From Clostridium transplantifaecale (lineage in GTDB: Bacteria > Bacillota > Clostridia > Lachnospirales > Lachnospiraceae): a stretch of DNA of 64,000 bases. The stretch spans positions 434,001 to 498,000 of the forward strand of contig NZ_UYZY01000005.1 of the NCBI RefSeq assembly GCF_900626075.1. Direction: 5' to 3'. The notes under the pieces are model-generated. The model did not search any database. It was not told the origin of the DNA and saw only the letters and a list, made by a program, of their open reading frames with translations. The position numbers were made by a program, and so were the translations under genes. Positions 17,793-25,057 of this stretch are shown here, piece by piece. Position 1 is the stretch's first letter. Each line of letters opens with the position of its first letter.

Positions 17793-18470
17793 TTATACTG
17801 TGGAGAATTTCAGCGCGGTTTTACGGTTGGTTAGAGGCTGGCCCTTTTTCTGGAAGGCTGCTTCACAGGAGACGGTCAGAGCCAGAGGAAGGGCGCTGTC
17901 GTCCGGAATGAGGCACTGCTCAGGAAAAGAATGACCATGGCCGTCCCAAAATACTTCTCCGGAATAGGTGCACACGGCGCCGTCCCTGGAAATGTATTCC
18001 AAAAGGACATGTTCCGGTTCTGCTGTCAGTTCATAGCCGTCCGCCGTATTCAGACAGAATATGGTGTCCTGGAGGGAGCAGAGCGCCGTCCGCCCAGTGG
18101 AAGCTTTCGCGTTTAAGGTATAACGGAAGTAGGGTAAAATCTTTCCCTCGTAGCCTTCTATTTCAATCAAGAGCTGCTTCCTCTTGGTGAGGCCTCCTAT
18201 GGGGGTCCATTGGACCAGGGCTTTATAAGAGCCCCCCTTTTTACTGGCTGTGGAAATATTTAACGTTGAGGAGCAATCCAATGGAAGGAAACCGCTTCCG
18301 GAGTTTTCCTGAAGGATCTGGCCGGTTTTACCATCCTTGAGGGTAAGCTTTAAGGTACCACGGGGCTCTGTTTCAGAACCGGTACCATCGGTTTTCTCTG
18401 CATGTGCGGTTACCTGCAGGTGATCTGTTTCTGTAAATTCATATGTGATACTCAGCAGTTGTTCAGTCAA
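17793..18470 (-). CDS. Island protein B: 225-aa beta-rich protein, unknown function
   Basis: Not recognised. There is no signal peptide or membrane segment, and the composition suggests two beta-sandwich domains (about 1-105 and 110-225). TTG start at 18470, preceded by GGAGTGG. It overlaps the upstream gene's stop by 8 nt (TTGACTGA), so translation is probably coupled to protein A. It shares the strand-rich style of proteins D and E but no obvious motif with them. It probably forms part of the same assembly as its neighbours, judged only from the overlap. Confidence 0.65.
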   Translation of the reverse strand: MTEQLLSITYEFTETDHLQVTAHAEKTDGTGSETEPRGTLKLTLKDGKTGQILQENSGSGFLPLDCSSTLNISTASKKGGSYKALVQWTPIGGLTKRKQLLIEIEGYEGKILPYFRYTLNAKASTGRTALCSLQDTIFCLNTADGYELTAEPEHVLLEYISRDGAVCTYSGEVFWDGHGHSFPEQCLIPDDSALPLALTVSCEAAFQKKGQPLTNRKTALKFSTV

Positions 18471-21400
18471 AAAGATCCACTCCTTTCTTTAAACGGTACA
18501 GCAGCAGCGTGAACTGGAAAAATTCGTCATATTTTTTCCCCTCGGAAGTCTCATGAGGATCGCCGTCCGTCAGCCGTTTATAAACAGTAGTTTTGTCATA
18601 CTCAAAGGTGGGAACCGGGAACGTATCCTTCCAAAGCGTTTTCAGATCCTCCTGTGTTTCCGCTGCCTTGTTAAAGGTTGCCTCCAGAACCGGGGCAAGA
18701 ATTTTCTTCCAGGTCACGTCGTCAAACATCTTGTTCTGGCAGGCGGCCAGAAACTGCATCATCCGCTTGCAGGCCCGGACATAGCGTTGGCTGTTTACCC
18801 GGTTTTGGTAGCCGCTGTATTGGGGAATTCCGGTGGAATCCATAGGAAGCTCCCCTATGTCCAAAGGAAAAATGTAGGAATATCTTGCGTGGGAGCAGTG
18901 GGAGGCGCTGCCGTTTTCTTTGATTCCAGCCGGATAAACGGCGTTTTCGTCGTATTCCCCGTAAGGAAACGGCATTCCGTCTTTGTTGTAAGGCGGATAA
19001 TTCGAAGTGATATCCTTTCCGTCGGGCCCGATGACCTGCTGGATGCGGCCGAGATTCTGCCAGTCATGGTACGGGGAAAAGCCTTCATGGAGCATGCTGT
19101 CCAGAAGAATGTGGAGCGCAATGCCCATGGCCTGGAGGGTCTTCCGGTTTAACCCATGATTCATTGCCTGCTTTTGCACCGCGGTCAGCAGGCGTTCCAC
19201 ATACGGAGAGTCAAATTCTGTCCGGGAATTCTCCCCCGATGCGGGCGGATAGTGAAACGGAGCCAGAATGTCGGCCGGAACGTCATACTCCAATCCAAGA
19301 ATTTTAGGATCTTTTGGCAGCAGGGCCGGTTTCTTGCTGATCAGCTCCTGATCGTTATACCAGTTTTCCATGGCGGTCGGGATAATTGGGATGATAAATG
19401 CAGGCCCAGTTTCATCGGGGCAGGGGATACAGAGGCCTGTCTTGTTCAAAACCGCAGGAATATTCTGAACCCGGAGCCCGCCGGTGGTGGCGTTGTCGGC
19501 AAGATACTGGCAGTACTCGGCAATGGTCTGGGCATCCTCATCCGAATACAGTCCGTTGTGAGTGGCCAGGGCTTTCAACGCATAATAATGCAGGGACAGA
19601 CATTCCGGCTGATTGGAGAAAACCGGATCGGGGGCTTTTTTCTGCCCGGCTGTGATGTGCGGACCGTTTAGGGCGTCCAGTTCGTCTAAGGCCTGCCGGA
19701 TACGCGCGTTTTCCAGACGGGGACTGATTGGCACGGCATTGGGCCGGATTTTCTGCTGCCAGCCGAAATCACCGGCCAGGAGTCCATTTGCTATGAGATA
19801 TTCCGGCTTTGAAAATCGGAAATTATATACCTTTTTTCCGTAGGGAACCATGGTGTGCTCCATAACGGCTGTCAGGATCTCTTTTCCTGTTTCCGGGTCC
19901 AGATATAAAAGCTTCGTACCTGTTACGGCATCGGCTGCGGCCATGGGAGCGGCATCTTCTCCAAAGAGGGTGTGGTCCGGCGTAAGACAGATGCTGCCTT
20001 TTTCATGGGAAATGTGCAGAATTTCCGGCTCATTGCCGCTTAAAACATCCTCCACCTCTATGAGGCTGCCGTCCCTTGATTTCAGGCGGTCATGGAGTTT
20101 TACCTCACAGGCTTGCAGGGGGCCGTTTTCTCCTTCAAGGAGTGTGTCCTCTCCAAAGCATCCCCACTGATAGTAAAGCCGGGGGACATGTACGCTGTTG
20201 ATACCCGGTTTGGTGGGATTGGAGCGGTCGTCCCCTTCGGTCAGGAAGCGGATGAATATGGTGGTGGCTTCGTCGTAGTAGATACCCTGGCTGTCTTTGT
20301 TGCAGGTATTGAAAGAGACCATGGCGTAGAAATCCGCAAAGGTGCCGGTATCTAAAAAATCTTCTTTATGGAGATTGGCCTTCCATTCTTTTGGAAAAGT
20401 CAGTTCCAGCTTAGTGGCATTCTGGTTTTTATCCTTTTTTATAACCTTGACATTTTCATCGGTAAAGCTGATCCAGTCCTGAAAGAGTAAGGCCCGCCCT
20501 TCTGCGATGACTTCCTCGGTTTCATTGTTAAAGCGGGACAGATAAATCTGGGGATCACTGTCTTTAAAGAAATAGCTCTTTCGGGCATCGGGTTTAAAGT
20601 AAGCGCCGTTTCGCAATTCCACAGTAAAGGAGAGATCCAAATATACGGGCATATCCTTTATAACATGTTCCAAATCCACAGAATAGGGGTAGTCAGGCGA
20701 CTCCAGTATGCCGCTGCGCTGATAGGAGATGCAGATTTCATTCTTATACTTGGACCGGGACGCGGCGTTTATGATCCTTGGATCATTCCGCTGGATTTCC
20801 ATAATATCATCGTTTGAGCTGACTGTGTAGGTGAGGGAAGACGCGTACTGGGCGGACATCAGGGCATTCCCGTCCTTTAGGGGGGCCATGGCCGTAAAGA
20901 GGCCGGTGGTACGGTAAGGGTGTTCCCGTTTGTATTTCTTATCGGGCACATTGACATCAATGTTCATGGAATACATACAGTCCTTATCAGGATAAATCCG
21001 TGTTGACTTTTCCTGGATATACTGTCCGGTATCACAGTCCTTAATCCTGCCTTTGATATGGGTGACCGCAACCGGCCTGGAAGAATAGGAGGCCTCCAGG
21101 GTTCCTTTTATCCTGTGATAAAATGCAGGTTCGTCATTGGAACCAGGGTCATCTTTCAGGGCCTGGAAGGTCTGTGTGTCAATGTTTGACACAATGGAAT
21201 AGTCCTCCAATGGAATTTTTGTCTTTGCATATAGAAAATCCGGCTCCGGCCCAATGCCTTTCAGAAGATCACAAGCTCTCCGTTCCTGGAGCATTCCATA
21301 AAAAACAGGAGCTTGTCCCTTCAGCCTTTCCTCCCCTCCAAAGCTGTTTACATAAAACTCGTAATGGAGTGGATCGGAAAAGTCCAGCTCCAGAAATCCG

Positions 21401-21471
21401 CCCCGGGTAATGGCCTGCTTTCTGAGTTCCTGCTCCAGCTTGTCTTCGGACAGATCATAAGCCTGCTTCAT
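18463..21471 (-). CDS. Island protein A: 1002-aa protein with internal Hint domain and zinc phospholipase-C-like C-terminus
   Basis: First gene of the leftward operon. Residues 1-435 are beta-rich and unrecognised. Residues 438-568 read as a Hint (hedgehog/intein) domain: Cys438 opens WGCFGEDTLLE, LTPDHTLFG (His500) is the block-B motif, and VYNFRFSKPEYLIANGLLAGD closes it. No His-Asn plus Cys/Ser/Thr splice junction follows, so N-terminal cleavage is more likely than splicing. Residues about 620-910 resemble DUF6765/zinc phospholipase C: SLHYYALKALA (His628), YLADNATT (Asp669), ALHILLDSMLHEGF (His787, Asp791, His795) and SHCSHARYS (His858, His861). These are candidate metal ligands. ATG at 21471 follows AAAGGAGGAACTC. 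There is no signal peptide. The domain calls need a profile search. Confidence 0.75.
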   Translation of the reverse strand: MKQAYDLSEDKLEQELRKQAITRGGFLELDFSDPLHYEFYVNSFGGEERLKGQAPVFYGMLQERRACDLLKGIGPEPDFLYAKTKIPLEDYSIVSNIDTQTFQALKDDPGSNDEPAFYHRIKGTLEASYSSRPVAVTHIKGRIKDCDTGQYIQEKSTRIYPDKDCMYSMNIDVNVPDKKYKREHPYRTTGLFTAMAPLKDGNALMSAQYASSLTYTVSSNDDIMEIQRNDPRIINAASRSKYKNEICISYQRSGILESPDYPYSVDLEHVIKDMPVYLDLSFTVELRNGAYFKPDARKSYFFKDSDPQIYLSRFNNETEEVIAEGRALLFQDWISFTDENVKVIKKDKNQNATKLELTFPKEWKANLHKEDFLDTGTFADFYAMVSFNTCNKDSQGIYYDEATTIFIRFLTEGDDRSNPTKPGINSVHVPRLYYQWGCFGEDTLLEGENGPLQACEVKLHDRLKSRDGSLIEVEDVLSGNEPEILHISHEKGSICLTPDHTLFGEDAAPMAAADAVTGTKLLYLDPETGKEILTAVMEHTMVPYGKKVYNFRFSKPEYLIANGLLAGDFGWQQKIRPNAVPISPRLENARIRQALDELDALNGPHITAGQKKAPDPVFSNQPECLSLHYYALKALATHNGLYSDEDAQTIAEYCQYLADNATTGGLRVQNIPAVLNKTGLCIPCPDETGPAFIIPIIPTAMENWYNDQELISKKPALLPKDPKILGLEYDVPADILAPFHYPPASGENSRTEFDSPYVERLLTAVQKQAMNHGLNRKTLQAMGIALHILLDSMLHEGFSPYHDWQNLGRIQQVIGPDGKDITSNYPPYNKDGMPFPYGEYDENAVYPAGIKENGSASHCSHARYSYIFPLDIGELPMDSTGIPQYSGYQNRVNSQRYVRACKRMMQFLAACQNKMFDDVTWKKILAPVLEATFNKAAETQEDLKTLWKDTFPVPTFEYDKTTVYKRLTDGDPHETSEGKKYDEFFQFTLLLYRLKKGVDLFD
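19768..20160 (-). other. Hint (hedgehog/intein-type autoprocessing) domain coding segment
   Basis: Codes for residues 438-568 of island protein A. It begins with a cysteine followed by the F-G-E-D-T-L pattern, has T-P-D-H in the expected block-B place, and ends with Y-L-I-A-N-G-L-L-A-G-D. If active, the likely reaction is an N-S acyl shift at Cys438 that cuts the protein there. It lies between two unrelated regions, unlike a toxin-tip Hint at a C-terminus. Confidence 0.65.
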
Positions 21472-21522
21472 AAGAGTTCCTCCTTTCGAATTCCTATTGG
21501 GAATACATTGAAATTTTAAGAC

Positions 21523-21543
21523 TTTTAATATGTACTATTAAAA
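21523..21543. promoter_or_regulatory. Small inverted repeat in the island's divergent promoter
   Basis: TTTTAATA at 21523-21530 and TATTAAAA at 21536-21543 flank TGTAC. It lies 3 bp from the larger palindrome. It may be a second operator or simply overlapping A/T-rich -10 regions for the two divergent operons. Confidence 0.4.
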
Positions 21544-21545
21544 TA

Positions 21546-21583
21546 TACGAACTTTTTGTCATATTTATGACAAAAAGTTCGTA
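21546..21583. promoter_or_regulatory. 38-bp near-perfect palindrome between the two island operons
   Basis: TACGAACTTTTTGTCATA (21546-21563) is repeated as its exact complement at 21566-21583, separated by two T residues. It lies 53 bp from the rightward start and 75 bp from the leftward start, and no T tract follows it. This suits an operator for a dimeric repressor or activator serving both operons. No regulator gene lies in the island. Confidence 0.65.
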
Positions 21584-21635
21584 AACATATTAATGTAATA
21601 CCAAAGAAAGAAAAAAAAGAAAGGAAGGAATTGCT

Positions 21636-22199
21636 ATGTCAGAAGAAAACAGAACCCTGGAATTGATGGACATGCCGGTGGGACTTTTACAGTTCAACGC
21701 ACAAGCGGCAGTAACCTTTACCCTGGTGGGCACTAATCTGGTGGCCCTGTACCGGAAGGAGGGAACGAAAAACACATTCCTCGTGAAGCCCACGGACAAG
21801 ACCCCCAGCGGGGGAATGACCATCAAGGCAATGATTGATGACATTAACTTATTTTTAAAGGGATACGACCCAAGCGCAGCGCAATTGGATCCGGCCAAGG
21901 TGGCCGAGGCCGTAAAGGATGTGGACGAGGCCAGCCGGACCGAATCTGCTCCAACGGTAGAAAATATTGATTATGAATCCATTTCAGTGGAATTAAGTCA
22001 GGCATTTCTCTATCTCAGCACCGGCGAGCAGGTGGAGTATGCCTTCGAATTGAATGTGGATACCAGCCAGCTGTTTCCGGAAGGAATGACATTCTTTAAT
22101 GTAAAAAAGCTGTCCATGGGAATCTGGAATACAGACCGGAAGTCGGTTCTGGAGCGTATGGGAATCATCGATTTTGATACATATCTGGGAGTGGAGTAG
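21636..22199 (+). CDS. Island protein F: 187-aa protein upstream of the DUF6603 gene
   Basis: First gene of the rightward operon; not recognised as a named family. There is no signal peptide or transmembrane helix. The N-terminal part is moderately hydrophobic (LLQFNAQAAVTFTLVGTNL). A middle acidic, Ala-rich helix-prone stretch (about 75-105) is followed by a beta-rich end with SGEQ-like VEYAFELNVD. ATG at 21636 follows AGGAAGGAATTGCT. It ends 35 nt before the DUF6603 gene. Small partners just before DUF6603 genes seem familiar from other clusters, but I cannot name a family. Confidence 0.68.
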   Translation: MSEENRTLELMDMPVGLLQFNAQAAVTFTLVGTNLVALYRKEGTKNTFLVKPTDKTPSGGMTIKAMIDDINLFLKGYDPSAAQLDPAKVAEAVKDVDEASRTESAPTVENIDYESISVELSQAFLYLSTGEQVEYAFELNVDTSQLFPEGMTFFNVKKLSMGIWNTDRKSVLERMGIIDFDTYLGVE

Positions 22200-22234
22200 A
22201 AGGCGCCGGACAAGATAAGGAGGGGGAAATCCGA

Positions 22235-25057
22235 GTGGAAGAGAGGAATAGAGGAAAGACCCTTGCGGGACAAGCCGTTTCCAGGGCAGTAAATCTCCAG
22301 ATCCTTGCGGGAGCGGATATCACCATCGGTTCCCTTCCCTTTCGTCTGCTCTACCAGTATGGTGGGGCAGACAGCGCCCTTCGGGCAGAATGGACCTCTG
22401 GAGGAGGGGAAGAGGAATTACAGTTGGACGGGCTATCCGATGTATTTACGGATAGCCCGGTTGGGTTTGGCGTGCCGGACACCATGGAGCAGTTTGATCT
22501 TCGGCTCACCGCCGTATCACTTACTTACTTTTTTAAACGGAGTGGATTTTGCTTCCGTATGGAAGCAAGTTCTTACGGCAGCTTCCAGATTGAGACGGAA
22601 AAGAAGGAGGCCGGTACGGCATTGGCATTTGCTTTGGAGCTGCAGGCCCGGTTTTATTTCCGGGAGCTTCCGGCTTTGGGAAGCGGGGCCAACCAAGAGG
22701 ATTTTATCAGTCTGAGACGGTTTACTGTGGAGCTGATGCCGGATAAAACCGTGAAAATCAAAGCCCTGGCGGAATTGCAGCTTCTTAAATCACGGATTGA
22801 AATTCCCGTATCCATGGAGAAAAAAATGCCGGCGGCTATGGGAGAGGGGGCGGCAATGGGGGATGAGCCGTCCGTCCACTGGCTGGATGTGGGAAAGGAC
22901 GCCGGTCCCCTTCACCTGTCCAGGCTGGGGTTTTCCATGGACGAAGGCAGCGCGGCGGTCTTTGTGGATGCCGGCGTACGCCTGTCTGTGCTTATGCTGG
23001 AATTTATGGGGCTTTCCCTGTCCCTGCCGTTCAAGGCTGGAAAAACTGTGGACTACGGACTGAGTGGTATTGCGGTCACCGTATCGAAGCCGCCCCTGTC
23101 CATCAGCGGCGGGCTTTATCTTTCGGGCAGCCGGGAAGAGCGTATATATTCCGGCCAGGTGATGGTGAGATTTCAGGATGTTGGCTTGACAGCCCTGTGT
23201 TCCTATGGGGAGCTGGCAGGAGGGAAACCATCCCTGTTTGCCTGGCTTCTCCTGGAGGCGTCCATTGGAGGGCCTCCGGCATTTTTTGTCACCGGCATTG
23301 CGGGCGGCTTTGGTTATAACCGGACCATCCGCCTTCCCTCCAGGGTACAGGATGCAGGAAAATTCCCCTTTGTGGCCGCGGCCATGGGAAAGGGAGATCT
23401 GAAGGCATCCATGACACCCGCCCAGGTTCTTGTGGCAATGAACGAGTACATAAAACCGCAGAATAACCAGTATTTTCTTTCTGTGGGAATCCGGTTTACT
23501 TCTTTTGGGATTGTGGAGAGCTTTGCGCTGGTCAATCTGGAATTCGGGGACCGGTTTGAGCTTTCCTTCCTGGGAATATCCAAATTATCCATGCCGGCCG
23601 GTTCCGGCACGCCCATGGCCTATATTGAGCTGGCCATCAAGGCAGTGCTTGCTCCGGATGACGGTCTGTTCAGTGTGGAAGGAGCCCTGTCCAGCTCCAG
23701 CTATCTGCTGAGCCGGGACTGCAGGCCCCAGGGGGGATTTGCGTTTTTTCTTTGGTATGGTGAAAATGAACACGCCGGAGATTTTGTAATTACACTGGGA
23801 GGATACCGGAGTGGTTTTTTCGTCAGCCATTACCCGAAGGCGGACCGGATCGGCGTCAACTGGAAAATGAGCAATGAGCTGACTCTGGCGGCAGAATTTT
23901 ACTTTGCATTGATCCCTTCCGGTGTGATGATGGGGGGAAATCTGGGGCTGACTTATGAGTGGAAACGGCTGAAGGCCTGGCTGCGGGTATGGGCGGAATT
24001 TTTCATGCAGTGGGAACCGTTTCTGTATGAAATTTCCGTGGGGGTTTCTGTGGGAGCCAGCTACCGGTGGGATTTTTTTCCGTTTTATAAAACATTTACG
24101 GTGGAGCTGGGAGCTGCGTTGGATCTTTGGGGGCCGCCCTTTGGCGGCAGAGCCCATATTTCCTGGTTTGTGATATCTTTTACCATAAAGTTTGGGGAAG
24201 GACGTCCGTCACCTGGTGTGATCGGCTGGGATATTTTTGTGGATCAGTTCCTGAAGGAAAATAAAGAAGAACCGCTTGTGGATTCCGGAAGTAAGGAGGC
24301 GGCGGGACGGCGTCTGATCTCCATAAAAGCGGCCAAAGGCAGCCTGGGAGTCCGGAAAATAGGAGGATGCCTCCTGATGGATTCGGACCATATGCAGTTT
24401 GAGATTACCTCCAAAATGCTCTGCACCGGTGTGAGGTTTAGGGACTCCGTTCTGGCTGAGACACGGGATCTGGGAATTCTGCCTATGGGGATAAGTACCA
24501 TGGACAGTGTTTTGGAAGTCCGGCTGGCTCCGGAACCCGGCCTGGATCATGGGCTGAGGCGGCGGGAAGAATTGGACTCTGTAGAGGCCTGGGCACTGTT
24601 TGAGAATGTCCCAAGGGCCATCTGGGACGTGAAAAAGCCCCTGCCCGATGATACGGAAACTTTAAAACAGAAGGTGCCGGCTGGAATGGTCCTGACCTGT
24701 AAAGAAAAAGAACCGGAGGGAGTGCTTCCGGATAACGGAATAGAATTCTATGACATGGAAATCCTGTGCCGGAATGAACATTTAACTCCCCATAGCTATG
24801 AATTTCTGAATCCGGATCCTGTTGACCCTAAGGAGTATCCCGGGGAAAACAGGCTGAAGCAGATTGAGGAATCCATTGGGGTGCTGGGCGGCCAGAGAAA
24901 GCAGATTCTGGATGAGCTTGGGGAGTTTTTCGGCATTTGCAGGGAAGAGGAAATCCATATATCCGGATGGGTCAGTTCATTGGATGAAATGATGTACTCA
25001 GAGCCTGTTCTGGGCAGGATCGGAGCGAAGGAAATTTGCAGGGAGGAATGTGGATGA
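22235..25057 (+). CDS. Island protein G: DUF6603-type protein (940 aa)
   Basis: GTG start at 22235 after AAGGAGGGGG. There is no signal peptide. About residues 300-660 match my memory of the DUF6603 signature: GGYRSGFFVSHYPKADRIGVNW, then AEFYFALIPSGVMMGGNL, LKAWLRVWAEFFMQWEPF, and LWGPPFGGRAHISWFVISFTIKFG. These segments alternate hydrophobic and polar residues with many aromatics, as in beta-barrels or hydrophobic beta-grooves. Yet there is no signal peptide and Gram-positive cells have no outer membrane. The C-terminal 280 residues are less regular. The stop overlaps the next start (ATGA at 25054-25057). The function of DUF6603 is not known to me. A lipid-binding or large structural role is speculation. 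Confidence 0.78.
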   Translation: MEERNRGKTLAGQAVSRAVNLQILAGADITIGSLPFRLLYQYGGADSALRAEWTSGGGEEELQLDGLSDVFTDSPVGFGVPDTMEQFDLRLTAVSLTYFFKRSGFCFRMEASSYGSFQIETEKKEAGTALAFALELQARFYFRELPALGSGANQEDFISLRRFTVELMPDKTVKIKALAELQLLKSRIEIPVSMEKKMPAAMGEGAAMGDEPSVHWLDVGKDAGPLHLSRLGFSMDEGSAAVFVDAGVRLSVLMLEFMGLSLSLPFKAGKTVDYGLSGIAVTVSKPPLSISGGLYLSGSREERIYSGQVMVRFQDVGLTALCSYGELAGGKPSLFAWLLLEASIGGPPAFFVTGIAGGFGYNRTIRLPSRVQDAGKFPFVAAAMGKGDLKASMTPAQVLVAMNEYIKPQNNQYFLSVGIRFTSFGIVESFALVNLEFGDRFELSFLGISKLSMPAGSGTPMAYIELAIKAVLAPDDGLFSVEGALSSSSYLLSRDCRPQGGFAFFLWYGENEHAGDFVITLGGYRSGFFVSHYPKADRIGVNWKMSNELTLAAEFYFALIPSGVMMGGNLGLTYEWKRLKAWLRVWAEFFMQWEPFLYEISVGVSVGASYRWDFFPFYKTFTVELGAALDLWGPPFGGRAHISWFVISFTIKFGEGRPSPGVIGWDIFVDQFLKENKEEPLVDSGSKEAAGRRLISIKAAKGSLGVRKIGGCLLMDSDHMQFEITSKMLCTGVRFRDSVLAETRDLGILPMGISTMDSVLEVRLAPEPGLDHGLRRREELDSVEAWALFENVPRAIWDVKKPLPDDTETLKQKVPAGMVLTCKEKEPEGVLPDNGIEFYDMEILCRNEHLTPHSYEFLNPDPVDPKEYPGENRLKQIEESIGVLGGQRKQILDELGEFFGICREEEIHISGWVSSLDEMMYSEPVLGRIGAKEICREECG

